Virus record (IMG/VR): IMGVR_UViG_3300025879_000072
Span: 1-29,149 of that record
Strand: one strand, 5' to 3'
DNA: 29,149 nt
Source: a virus
Shown: piece by piece, positions 1 to 8,182 of the stretch
How the letters are laid out: each line of letters opens with the position of its first letter
How positions within the stretch are numbered: the stretch's first letter is position 1
The notes under the pieces: generated by a model
The model's input: only the letters and a program-made list of their open reading frames with translations
The model's database searches: none
Told to the model about the DNA's origin: nothing
Translations under genes and position numbers: made by a program

Positions 1-708
1 TTTGAAGAAGAACAAGAGATTTTAGAATCAATGAGCGGCAACCACCACTCTGGCAACATACTAGAATCTATAAAAATAAATATAAAATGTAAAACTAGTA
101 ACCAAAAGAACTTAGTAAAAACCATAAAAGATAAAGAGATGGTTATATGTTCAGGTTTACCAGGAACAGGAAAAACCTTTCTATCTTGCGCTGTAGCTTT
201 AGATTTGTTAAAGAAAGAACCTAAATACCGAAAGATTGTTATTGTAAAATCAGTTACAACCCTTAAAGATGAAGAGATAGGTTTTTTAAAAGGTAGTATG
301 AAGGAAAAAATGGAACCATTTATGTACTCTTTTATGCATAACTTTGAAAAAATAGCGGGTAGATACAATACGCAATGCCTTAGAGAGGCGGGTATGATAG
401 AAGAAATGCCTATAGCTTATATGAGGGGTATTAACATAGATAATTCTATAGTCATAATAGATGAAGCTCAAAACATATCCATAGACAATATAAGAACGAT
501 TATGACCAGACTAGGTGAGAACTCTAAAATGATATTTCTTGGTGATGAAAATCAAGTAGATATGAAGAGGAGAAGTCAAAGTTCTCTGGAATTCATAATA
601 GATAAATTTAGTAATTTTGATGAGGTGGGGACTATTAGGTTAGATGAGACGGATGTCGTTAGAAACCCCCTAATTAAAAAAATAGAACAAATTTTCAGAG
701 AAAATTAA
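1..708 (+). CDS. phoH: PhoH-like P-loop ATPase (5' end cut by window edge)
   Basis: This is a phage PhoH family protein, a P-loop ATPase of the phosphate-starvation type that is common in T4-like marine phages; its phage role is not settled. Counting from the ATG at 31, a Walker A motif GLPGTGKT lies at residues 42-49 and a Walker B motif IVIIDEAQN with D144 and E145. The C-terminal part has the expected LGDENQVD sequence. The reading frame is open through positions 1-30 and encodes a Glu-rich stretch, so the true start may lie left of the window and the ATG at 31 may be internal. The gene ends at a TAA followed by a 50-base gap that holds a long inverted repeat. Confidence 0.92.
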   Translation, partial: FEEEQEILESMSGNHHSGNILESIKINIKCKTSNQKNLVKTIKDKEMVICSGLPGTGKTFLSCAVALDLLKKEPKYRKIVIVKSVTTLKDEEIGFLKGSMKEKMEPFMYSFMHNFEKIAGRYNTQCLREAGMIEEMPIAYMRGINIDNSIVIIDEAQNISIDNIRTIMTRLGENSKMIFLGDENQVDMKRRSQSSLEFIIDKFSNFDEVGTIRLDETDVVRNPLIKKIEQIFREN

Positions 709-722
709 ATGTAACCTTTATT

Positions 723-774
723 TTATACCAATTACCATTACTTTTAATAAAAAACTATATGGTAATTGGTATAA
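723..774 (+). promoter_or_regulatory. 16-bp perfect inverted repeat that covers the start codon at 759
   Basis: The left arm 723-738 (TTATACCAATTACCAT) is the exact reverse complement of the right arm 759-774, with a 20-base AT-rich loop. The right arm begins with the ATG of the next gene and encodes its first residues, MVIGI. As RNA it would fold into a hairpin that hides the start codon. No T-run follows, so it does not look like a rho-independent terminator. It could be a translational switch, or a protein-binding dyad in DNA. Confidence 0.6.
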
Positions 775-1397
775 CTATAAATAATATTCTACGTGACCAC
801 GTATCCAAATTAAAGGATTTATATGAGTTCGAATTCGAGAAAGAAATCGAAGGTCCTATTAATCCGTTTGAATTACAAAAACACTTTCCAGATGTTATTA
901 ATGAAAACGATTCCCCAGAATTTAAGGATGATGGTAAAGATGTAGAATTTCAAGAAAACGCAAAAGACGACTCATTTAATTTAGATAAATTTATGTATGA
1001 GGACGCCTCCTTTGAAATATTCGGTAGAACAGATGAACCAGAATATGGTATCATAAAGAGTATCTCCGATTTCTCAAACAAAAATAGAATAAAGATAGTT
1101 CTACTGAACAATGAAAGTCAGAGATCAAAAGCTGCAACTTTATTCTTCTTAAGTAAGAATTATTATAACTTAGAAAAAATAGTCTTCCCTAAAAAATGGA
1201 AAGACTTCTGGTCACACTGTGATGTTATGGTTACAGACAACCCAAAGTTACTTAAATCAAAACCAAAAGATAAAATATCTATTAAGTATAAAAACGATTT
1301 TAATGTTGACATTAAGTCTGATTATAGTATAATTAACACAAAGGAATTATTTAAACTCCTAAGAAAATTAAAAAAAGAAAGTAATGGAAAAAAATAA
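759..1397 (+). CDS. HAD-like protein, probably catalytically inactive
   Basis: The 212-residue product has the outline of a HAD-fold 5'-nucleotidase-like protein, but this is an inference from pattern. The N-terminal strand reads MVIGITINNILRD where a HAD motif I would read (h)GxDxDGxL(R)D; the two aspartates are replaced by Thr and Asn. A motif II-like strand IKIVLLNNES (about residues 107-116) supplies the Ser, and a KKWKDFWSHCDVMVTDNP stretch resembles motifs III and IV. Residues about 50-75 are acidic and probably disordered. The last 14 bases overlap the next gene, which points to translational coupling. Its start codon lies in a long inverted repeat. It could be a pseudoenzyme, or a different Rossmann-like fold. 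Confidence 0.45.
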   Translation: MVIGITINNILRDHVSKLKDLYEFEFEKEIEGPINPFELQKHFPDVINENDSPEFKDDGKDVEFQENAKDDSFNLDKFMYEDASFEIFGRTDEPEYGIIKSISDFSNKNRIKIVLLNNESQRSKAATLFFLSKNYYNLEKIVFPKKWKDFWSHCDVMVTDNPKLLKSKPKDKISIKYKNDFNVDIKSDYSIINTKELFKLLRKLKKESNGKK

Positions 1398-2463
1398 CGA
1401 AATAGTTAAAAATCTAGATTCTGCTATCGCAAAGATTCAGAACAAAGAACATAAAATAATTTTTATGGTACCCGATACTAAGGGTAATGGTAAGTCTAGT
1501 GTAATACACTTATATGACCAAGCATTATCACTTAAAAAACAAGGGTATAATGTGGCTATGTTACATGAGAAAAATGACTTCATTAAAGTTGGTAGTTGGT
1601 TATCAGAAGAATGTGATGAAATCGAACACATGTCCATAGAAGATAACGATCTAGTAGTAGGTCCTTCAGATTTTATGGTTGTACCAGAAGTTTACGGTAG
1701 TGTATTCGAGCAAATCGCTAAAATGCCTATGGAGAAGGTTATATACATACAGTCTTACGATTATATGTTAGAAGCGTTTTCCCCTGGTAAATCTTGGTTA
1801 GATACAGGGGTTGAAGAATGTATCACAACTTCGAACACCCTTAAATCAATGGTTGAAAGTACTGTACCAGTAAAAGATGTACAATTCATAGAACCAAAAA
1901 TAGGTGGTAATTTCACCCCAAGTGAGAAACCACAAAAACCAATCATAGCAATACACTGTAGAGAAGCTAGAAAAGCAGCTAAAGTGATAAAATCTTTTTA
2001 CATGAAATACCCTATCTATAGGTTCGTTTCTTTTAAAGATATGCACACTATGAATCACGGTGATTTCTCTTCAAACTTAAAGGAATGTGCTGTATCATTA
2101 TGGATTGACGACGATTCTTCTTTCGGTAGATTCCCAGTTGAGTCTATAAAGTGTAACGTACCAGTTATAGGTAAAGTACCTAACATTATCCCAGAATGGA
2201 TGACCGATGACAACGGTGTATGGGTTTATGATGAAAATCAGATACCAGAAATATTATCTAGCTTCATTAAAAACTGGTTAGATGATACGTTACCAGAAAA
2301 CTTAACTAACGTACTAGACAGTGTGAATGATAAGTACACTGAAGATAATTTTGATAAAAACACATTAGAAGTTTTCGAACACCTATTCAATAAAAAGGTT
2401 AGTAAACTAGAAAAAATAAAAGAAAATTTTAAAGAAACATTACAAGAAGATGAGCAAAAGTAA
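1384..2463 (+). CDS. GT-B-type glycosyltransferase
   Basis: The 359-residue protein looks like a GT-B fold glycosyltransferase. The N-terminal half starts with a Rossmann-like strand IIFMVPDTKGNGKSSVIHLY (about residue 24) followed by a helix, in the style of GT4 enzymes. The C-terminal half holds FGRFPVESIKCNVPVIG, with E253 in the place of the nucleotide-sugar-binding glutamate that GT4 enzymes carry before a 'xNVPVI' turn. No signal peptide or membrane segment is visible. It overlaps the gene before by 14 bases and the gene after by 14 bases, so the cluster is probably translated in a coupled way. Donor and acceptor cannot be read from the sequence. The GKSS stretch is not a convincing Walker A motif. 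Confidence 0.65.
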   Translation: MEKNNEIVKNLDSAIAKIQNKEHKIIFMVPDTKGNGKSSVIHLYDQALSLKKQGYNVAMLHEKNDFIKVGSWLSEECDEIEHMSIEDNDLVVGPSDFMVVPEVYGSVFEQIAKMPMEKVIYIQSYDYMLEAFSPGKSWLDTGVEECITTSNTLKSMVESTVPVKDVQFIEPKIGGNFTPSEKPQKPIIAIHCREARKAAKVIKSFYMKYPIYRFVSFKDMHTMNHGDFSSNLKECAVSLWIDDDSSFGRFPVESIKCNVPVIGKVPNIIPEWMTDDNGVWVYDENQIPEILSSFIKNWLDDTLPENLTNVLDSVNDKYTEDNFDKNTLEVFEHLFNKKVSKLEKIKENFKETLQEDEQK

Positions 2464-3283
2464 TTTAACAGTTATAGTACCAGTACACTCAGTAGGGGAT
2501 TCAGGTAAACATAAATTCGATGATATGTTCGATATAGCATTATCATCAATCAGTATAAACGAAGTTAAACCAGAAAAGGTATTGATAGTAACATGCGACT
2601 GCAAAGATGTTAATGACAAAATGGCTTCAACGGATTTCAGTAAGTATGAAGGTTTAGACATCGAAGTTATCGTAAATGATGGAGAAAGTGACTATCAGAG
2701 CCAGGTAAACTTCGCTGCTAAAAAAGTGGGTACAGAATACATGAGTGTTTTAGAGTTCGATGACGAGTTATCTAAAACCTGGTTTAAAAACGTGAACAAA
2801 CACATGGATGCGTATCCTGAAGTAGAATTATTCCTACCAATAGTAAATGATGTTGATCAAGAAGGTAACTTCGTAGGTCTATCAAATGAAGCTGTATGGG
2901 CTTACAACTTCACGGAGGAAGTAGGTACAGTAGATCTAGAGACCTTATTAGAGTACCCTAACATTAGTCTTTGTGGTATGGTGATAAAAACGGATGTTTA
3001 TAACAATATAGGTGGTTTAAAGCAGATTAAATTAACATTCAATTACGAATTTTTACTAAGGTTCCATAAAAATGGACACAAATCTATGGTAATCCCTAAA
3101 ATAGCTTACAAACACATAAACATGAGGGATGAATCATTATTCTGGTTGTATAAAAATAGCGAAGCTTTAGAGTACAAGATAGAACCAGACGAGGCTATTT
3201 TCTGGATGGAAACGGCTAAAAAAGAATATTTATTTAATAACGATAGGGAAATAACTTATGAGGCTGTAGAAACAATTGATTAA
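2450..3283 (+). CDS. GT2-like (GT-A fold) glycosyltransferase
   Basis: The 277-residue protein has the order of a family 2 glycosyltransferase: an N-terminal strand NLTVIVPVH, a helix, a second strand VLIVTCDC, and a DXD-like site LEFDDE at D104-D105. The later GMVIKTDVYNNIGGLKQ matches the 'h(r)r..y..vGgFde' turn that usually precedes the acceptor-side helix, and NYEFLLRFHKNG follows. There is no membrane anchor. It overlaps the gene before by 14 bases and shares one base with the start of the gene after (TAATG). It pairs with the GT-B enzyme next to it; the two probably act on the same glycan. Confidence 0.72.
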   Translation: MSKSNLTVIVPVHSVGDSGKHKFDDMFDIALSSISINEVKPEKVLIVTCDCKDVNDKMASTDFSKYEGLDIEVIVNDGESDYQSQVNFAAKKVGTEYMSVLEFDDELSKTWFKNVNKHMDAYPEVELFLPIVNDVDQEGNFVGLSNEAVWAYNFTEEVGTVDLETLLEYPNISLCGMVIKTDVYNNIGGLKQIKLTFNYEFLLRFHKNGHKSMVIPKIAYKHINMRDESLFWLYKNSEALEYKIEPDEAIFWMETAKKEYLFNNDREITYEAVETID

Positions 3284-3996
3284 TGGGCAGGAAGAAAAAG
3301 AATAAAAACTACTATGGCCCCGAACAAGAAGAAGCAGTTGTTAGATTCTTAGAAGCTGAATCACAGTACGAGAGAGAGAAGATATATAGAGAGGAATTAA
3401 GGAAACCTATAGATAAGCTAATAGAGAATATAATACGCACATATAAACTATATAGAGCGTCATATGAATACGAAGACTTACATTCAGATACACTATCTTT
3501 CTTAATAACCAAATTTGATAAATTTAAACCAGAAAAGGGTAAAAAATCATACTCTTACTTCGGAACTATATGTAAAAATTATCTTTTCGGTGAAATGGTT
3601 AAAGAACACAAAAGAGGTAATAGTTTAGTTGACATAGATCAAAATGAATCCTCCGTATTAAAAAGGGATGGTTATACATACACCATAGATGAGGAAGATA
3701 TAGACTTTACGGCATTCTTAGAGTCTTTAGCGATGAGTGTTAGAGAAGAGTTAAAAATAGACAATCTATCCGATAACGAATTTAAAGTTGGTTACGCATT
3801 AGCTAAAATATTAGAAGACTGGAGAGAATTATTCTCAGACACTAGTGATGGTAAGAATTCTACTAAGTTTAATAAAAACCTGATATTACTTTACATTAGA
3901 AATATGACTGGTCTTAATACTAAAGAAATAAGGAATAGTATGAAAAGATTTAAGTCATTATATAAAGTATTTAAGAATGATTATCTAGATGACTGA
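3283..3996 (+). CDS. 55: T4 gp55-like late sigma factor
   Basis: The 237-residue protein resembles the small sigma factors that direct late transcription in T4-like phages. The segment of about residues 55-112 (YEYEDLHSDTLSFLITKFDK, then SYFGTICKNYLFGEMVKEHK) has the pattern of sigma-70 region 2, with the aromatic and basic helix that contacts core polymerase and the -10 region. The C-terminal part has no visible region 4 helix-turn-helix, as in gp55. The N-terminus is basic (MGRKKKNKNYY). The start shares one base with the upstream stop. In T4, gp55 recognises TATAAATA; here a recurrent TATTTATA stands before several structural genes, the first directly downstream of this gene. Confidence 0.75.
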   Translation: MGRKKKNKNYYGPEQEEAVVRFLEAESQYEREKIYREELRKPIDKLIENIIRTYKLYRASYEYEDLHSDTLSFLITKFDKFKPEKGKKSYSYFGTICKNYLFGEMVKEHKRGNSLVDIDQNESSVLKRDGYTYTIDEEDIDFTAFLESLAMSVREELKIDNLSDNEFKVGYALAKILEDWRELFSDTSDGKNSTKFNKNLILLYIRNMTGLNTKEIRNSMKRFKSLYKVFKNDYLDD

Positions 3997-4004
3997 TATT
4001 TATA
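3997..4004 (+). promoter_or_regulatory. TATTTATA box, candidate late promoter
   Basis: The octamer TATTTATA begins right after the stop of the sigma factor gene and ends 16 bases before the ATG at 4021. The same octamer occurs at 8172, 12263, 16187 and 17676, each time in the gap before a plus-strand gene. It would stand at the -10 position of a promoter with a very short leader. This is an inference from recurrence. Confidence 0.45.
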
Positions 4005-4020
4005 TTAAAACAATATCATT

Positions 4021-4404
4021 ATGGCGTTAAATAAGAAAAAGAAAATAGAGGTTTCGGAAGACAGTATGAGAGAACTCATGCAAGAAACATACAATGAGAT
4101 AGTTGACGAAAGAAGTAGAGCCTTATCTGCTTATAAAAAGTTCAGTAAAGATATCCAAGAAAACTCTGATATAGCTTTAGTTGGTAAAATAACTAATGAT
4201 TTATTAAAAATAATAGACTCTTCAATAGAAAAAAAGATTAGATTAATTAAAATACAGGGTGATATCCTATATAAATCTGGTAAACAAGTTGAAAGTAGTG
4301 GTTCTAACATGACCATAACAGAAGAGGATAGAAAATGGGCAGAGGAGTATCTAAAAAACCAATCCGACAAAGGATCTGAAGGTAACGAAAAAAACTATGA
4401 ATAA
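4021..4404 (+). CDS. hypothetical protein, helical
   Basis: I do not recognise this 127-residue protein. It begins with a lysine-rich segment MALNKKKKIEV and is predicted by eye to be almost wholly alpha-helical, with many alternating Lys/Glu and hydrophobic positions (ALVGKITNDLLKIIDSSIEK), and has a polar, disordered C-terminal tail. It has its own TATTTATA box and starts the tail/baseplate block, so it may be a small virion or assembly protein. A two-base gap separates it from the next gene. Confidence 0.6.
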   Translation: MALNKKKKIEVSEDSMRELMQETYNEIVDERSRALSAYKKFSKDIQENSDIALVGKITNDLLKIIDSSIEKKIRLIKIQGDILYKSGKQVESSGSNMTITEEDRKWAEEYLKNQSDKGSEGNEKNYE

Positions 4405-4406
4405 TT

Positions 4407-6314
4407 ATGGGTTCACAAAGCGAAATATTCTCAAGGTATAGATCATTAACGGTATCTAATACACAAAAAAGTTTTGTTACAGACGAACAGAAAAAAATCA
4501 ATAAATTAGAGTTTATTGATTTTTTGGTTGAACTAGTTAGGTCAACCAGAGGTCAAAAAGAGTTCAAAAGTTTAATATTAAAAGGTAGTTTATCCGAATT
4601 AAAAAAGTTCGATTCTATCAACAAAGTGATTAAAGACTCTTTTATAGCTAAATTCGGGTGTGACGAAAATCTTGTGATACCAGAGAAATACACGACCCTT
4701 TCAGTTACTGGTATAGAAATATCTAAATCAGAGATAGATGGTTACGGTTTATTAAATATAGACCCAGATAGTCGTGTGGGTAGATTGATGTACGAGGGTA
4801 ACGATATCACTAAGCACGTAAACTACTTCTTCTATAAATCACAAAACAGTACAAAATCAACACCGCTGACACTTAAAAAGGGTGATAAAGTATTATACAC
4901 ACTTTATGCTAAAGATAGCTCAACATACGTATTACAGTTTGGTGCATCCTATTCAAAAAAGATGTTTGGTGAATTCCTAGAGGATTACATGAGTGTTGTA
5001 TCCCCAGTATTCAATTTCCCTAATTTCATGACTATATTAGCGGATATGTTAACTGGATCTGTATCTATAAAAGCTAACCTTAATAAAACTATAGTCCTAA
5101 AACAAAGTTTTTTAACTAAGGGTTTAAAGAAAATGTTTGGTTTCTGCAACGAAGAAGATGATTCTAATACACCAGATTCGAGTAATAAAGATTTTTTGAA
5201 TGATCAATATGGTGTTAACCAATCCCAAAAAAACGGAGAGGGTAACGGCGTTATAGACTCTGACACAGATTACGATAACGTTTTTAACTTCAACAATAAG
5301 GAATTGGATGATATAGAAGAAGTTTCAGAATTAAGATCCAAAGGGTTCTTAAGATTTTCTTCATGTGGTAACTTAGATGTCGCCATCAACCCAGAGGATA
5401 TATTAAGTTCGTTAGAAGAACTTTTCTTAAATAGTCAGAGTAATAATTTAATATTCCCAGGTGATAACCCTAACAAAATAAACACACCTGAAGATAACGA
5501 GATAATAGATAACTCAAAATTGGTACCCAACCTAGATCAAGCAGCCAGTTTATTAGACAAGGGCTTGAATAACGGGATAAACGATGTCGTTAACGAAGGT
5601 GAGGTATCTGCGGTCATAAATTTACCCAACATAAACGCTGAGGTTCAATTAGGTATATTAAAAGCTATACCATACTCAATGATGCAGATGGTTGTAACAC
5701 CTAAAATAATGGTGATACCTAAACTATTTTTAGTCCTAAAAGGTGATGATAATAAAAAGACGGCTGAGAGTACTATAGATTTTATTAAACCAGTTATACA
5801 AAAAATAGGTAATGCGGTAACAGATTTACTAGTACAAAATATATTTAACCTAATAAAAAAGGATTTGATAGGTCTAGCTAAAAAATTGAGTGCAGACTTC
5901 TTAAAACAAAGAGGTTTAGACTATGCCGCATCATTAGGTAGTTTGCTCGCTCTACTAAAAGCTTTAAAAGGTTTTAAAATAAAAGGTTGTGAATCTATTA
6001 TAGAGCAGATATTAAGATTGTTAAAACTTTTAAACGTTATACCTATGCCACCAATACCACCACCATTAGTTTTACTAGGTGGAGGTCTTAAGCCTGGGTT
6101 AAATTCCGTATCCATGATCAATGACTTAAAAGCTAGTTTAATTGATAAAGGTATAGAAACAGCGGCCACATTCCCAGATGGTACACCAAACCATTTAATG
6201 ATAGCCCTAGAGGAGACCATGAAATTAATGGTTAGTAATATAAAAACAAACGCAAAAGTGGAAGTAACTACAGTAGGTGCTGGTTTCACTACAGGTTTTG
6301 GACAAATACAGTAA
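4407..6314 (+). CDS. large virion structural protein, probably baseplate
   Basis: I do not recognise the family of this 635-residue protein. It has a helical N-terminal part with Lys/Glu-rich segments, a middle domain with beta-rich segments, an acidic, Asn/Asp-rich linker of about residues 250-300, then a hydrophobic, helical C-terminal region with several amphipathic helices (around IGNAVTDLLVQNIFNLIKK). A proline run IPMPPIPPPLVLLGGG lies at about residues 547-562. The hydrophobic helices could pack in a virion or touch membrane on infection. It sits just upstream of a gp5-like hub gene, which supports a baseplate or tail role. The first 'MGSQSEIFSRYR' is conserved-looking, which supports the ATG at 4407. 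Confidence 0.55.
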   Translation: MGSQSEIFSRYRSLTVSNTQKSFVTDEQKKINKLEFIDFLVELVRSTRGQKEFKSLILKGSLSELKKFDSINKVIKDSFIAKFGCDENLVIPEKYTTLSVTGIEISKSEIDGYGLLNIDPDSRVGRLMYEGNDITKHVNYFFYKSQNSTKSTPLTLKKGDKVLYTLYAKDSSTYVLQFGASYSKKMFGEFLEDYMSVVSPVFNFPNFMTILADMLTGSVSIKANLNKTIVLKQSFLTKGLKKMFGFCNEEDDSNTPDSSNKDFLNDQYGVNQSQKNGEGNGVIDSDTDYDNVFNFNNKELDDIEEVSELRSKGFLRFSSCGNLDVAINPEDILSSLEELFLNSQSNNLIFPGDNPNKINTPEDNEIIDNSKLVPNLDQAASLLDKGLNNGINDVVNEGEVSAVINLPNINAEVQLGILKAIPYSMMQMVVTPKIMVIPKLFLVLKGDDNKKTAESTIDFIKPVIQKIGNAVTDLLVQNIFNLIKKDLIGLAKKLSADFLKQRGLDYAASLGSLLALLKALKGFKIKGCESIIEQILRLLKLLNVIPMPPIPPPLVLLGGGLKPGLNSVSMINDLKASLIDKGIETAATFPDGTPNHLMIALEETMKLMVSNIKTNAKVEVTTVGAGFTTGFGQIQ

Positions 6315-6316
6315 AA

Positions 6317-6523
6317 ATGAATAACCCTAAGTTAAAAGAAATATTTGATAATGTTGATAAAAGATCTAATAAGGATTTAGCTACGACATTAATTGCGTTA
6401 AGTAACGACTTTAATGATGTTAAAGATACTTTATTAAGGTTAACTACAACTTTAGAAGAATTAGAAGTTACTCACAATAAAGTTTATCTTGAGCTAAAGG
6501 ACAGATTAAAATTTAAGGAATAA
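6317..6523 (+). CDS. small coiled-coil protein
   Basis: This 68-residue protein is unrecognised. Its second half (NDFNDVKDTLLRLTTTLEELEV) has the heptad-like spacing of Leu, Val and Ile that suggests a short coiled coil. It starts two bases after the large structural gene and its stop overlaps the start of the gp5-like gene (TAATG). The tight packing between two baseplate genes suggests an assembly chaperone or a small baseplate subunit, but nothing in the sequence proves it. Confidence 0.6.
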   Translation: MNNPKLKEIFDNVDKRSNKDLATTLIALSNDFNDVKDTLLRLTTTLEELEVTHNKVYLELKDRLKFKE

Positions 6524-8169
6524 TGGATATTGGTTATAAATTAGGTATATGTATAGATAATGCGGATCCTAAAAATCACGGTAGGATTCGGGTTGTTGAT
6601 TACAACGCTTTTAAAAACGAACTATCAGTTAATCGGATAAAGGATAAAGTGGCTGAAAGTAGTGACGGAGGGTTAAAATATACCCTATGGTCAGACGGGG
6701 CCGACGAATCTGAATTAATAGATGAGTACGTATCAGAACCATTCTTACCTAGACATATAAATATGGTACCATCTGAAGGGCAACTAGTTAGATTAATAGT
6801 TGAACCTAATGGTAAAAAACTATACGTAGGACCTATATCTGACTCACCGACGAATTTAACCAGTAATTACAGGAATGAGTTAACCAAGAACAGAACCAGT
6901 ACACCAAATGACATATCTAACAAAACTTACGATACAGTAATATCTGGAATTAATAATGAACAGATAAACTTAGGTAGTAATAGGGTTTTAGTTAGATTAG
7001 ACCATATAGATGGTAATAAGAGAAAAACCAAGTACCCTATATTTCAATTATCTAAATTCAGAAGAACTTTAGATTATAAAGAGACCACAAAAACCGTAAA
7101 TAAAGTCAAGGAAGTTTTCATAGATTACATTATTGAGTTAGATTTTAATTATTCTAAGAAAGAAGCTTTAAATAGTAAAAACATACAATGTAATATATCA
7201 ATATACGATACACTGGAAACAATTACTGATGAGGATAATAAAAAGGGTTTAATTAAATCTAATTATAATAAATACAATAATTACACAGCTGGTTCTATAA
7301 GAAACCAGTACACCGTAAGACACGTATTAGATTTTAATGATGTAGAGTCCATGAGTAAAGCTATCGAAGAAATATTGTCGGCTTATAATAGTAAAAAGAT
7401 AAAGTTCTTTAACCCAGAATCACCAGAAACCAATCAATTAAATGAGGTTAACGGTAATATAAGATTAATCAATAGAATAAGCTCAAAACCAAATAAAGGT
7501 GGTGGTGTTAATGACGTACTTGATACAGTTCTAAATTTAAATAACGCTGTGATAAGGGTGTTACCATCAGATTTAGATAGATACCTTAAACCTTCCCAGC
7601 AATTACAAGACGAATTATTTGTACCCAAAACACAACCAGGCGATACACTATCATTAGATTATATTAGATTTAATGAATTTAACCAGTTCATAGGTAAAAT
7701 AAGGGGTTACAAAGAAAGTAGGTTCACTGGAGCACAAAATCTACAATCACCGATAACGGAAACGATAAAAACAGTTAATGAAGAGGTTTCTCAAAAAGAT
7801 ATAACCACAAGTGTGATGTATGCAGATAAATTCTTATTTCTTAGTAGTATAAATTCACCAGATTATAACGATACTGAAGGTATGAGTAATACAACGGTAT
7901 CAAAATTCTTATCCAACATATCTAATGATGGCTCCAGAGATTACGAAACCTACGGATGGGTGAGAGGTGAGAAAATGTTAGAATTAATAAATAGGTTGGT
8001 AGATATAGTTCTAAGGCACGGACATTCTATAGGTCAAGTCGAAAATTCTATAAATGAGGATACCAAGAAATTATTGTCAGGTTTAACCAGTGAATTAAAC
8101 AAAGAAATAGAGGGTAATAAATTAAATGTTGAGACTAGCATAATTAATCATAACTTACGTATAAACTAA
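6523..8169 (+). CDS. 5: gp5-like baseplate hub / OB-fold spike protein
   Basis: The N-terminal 110 residues match the OB-fold found in T4 gp5 and VgrG-like proteins: an opening strand YKLGICIDNADPKNHGRIRV, then PFLPRHINMVPSEGQLVRLI and a closing strand GKKLYVGPI. In T4, gp5 forms the hub of the baseplate from which the spike descends. The middle (about residues 140-400) is charged and has no lysozyme motif I can see, so a gp5 lysozyme domain seems absent. The C-terminal part has a helical segment KMLELINRLVDIVLRHGHS. There is no clear beta-helix repeat such as T4 gp5 has, so the needle may be a separate protein. The start shares one base with the upstream stop. Confidence 0.65.
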   Translation: MDIGYKLGICIDNADPKNHGRIRVVDYNAFKNELSVNRIKDKVAESSDGGLKYTLWSDGADESELIDEYVSEPFLPRHINMVPSEGQLVRLIVEPNGKKLYVGPISDSPTNLTSNYRNELTKNRTSTPNDISNKTYDTVISGINNEQINLGSNRVLVRLDHIDGNKRKTKYPIFQLSKFRRTLDYKETTKTVNKVKEVFIDYIIELDFNYSKKEALNSKNIQCNISIYDTLETITDEDNKKGLIKSNYNKYNNYTAGSIRNQYTVRHVLDFNDVESMSKAIEEILSAYNSKKIKFFNPESPETNQLNEVNGNIRLINRISSKPNKGGGVNDVLDTVLNLNNAVIRVLPSDLDRYLKPSQQLQDELFVPKTQPGDTLSLDYIRFNEFNQFIGKIRGYKESRFTGAQNLQSPITETIKTVNEEVSQKDITTSVMYADKFLFLSSINSPDYNDTEGMSNTTVSKFLSNISNDGSRDYETYGWVRGEKMLELINRLVDIVLRHGHSIGQVENSINEDTKKLLSGLTSELNKEIEGNKLNVETSIINHNLRIN

Positions 8170-8171
8170 AA

Positions 8172-8179
8172 TATTTATA
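8172..8179 (+). promoter_or_regulatory. TATTTATA box, 3 bases before the start codon
   Basis: The octamer TATTTATA ends three bases before the ATG at 8183. At this distance a promoter would start the transcript at or after the ATG, so either the gene is read from upstream and the element has another role, or the message is nearly leaderless. The next in-frame ATG lies far inside the domain. Confidence 0.3.
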
Positions 8180-8182
8180 ACC

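Noticed and set aside
723-774. Inverted repeat as rho-independent terminator of phoH
   Set aside because: The loop is 20 bases, no T-run follows, and the right arm is coding.
1456-1506. GNGKSS read as a Walker A motif in the GT-B gene
   Set aside because: It lacks the GxxxxGK[ST] spacing and there is no Walker B; it fits a loop after the first strand of a GT-B fold.
5921-6289. Minus-strand frame of 122 codons
   Set aside because: It lies within the 635-residue plus-strand gene, has no recognisable domain and no room for its own signals.
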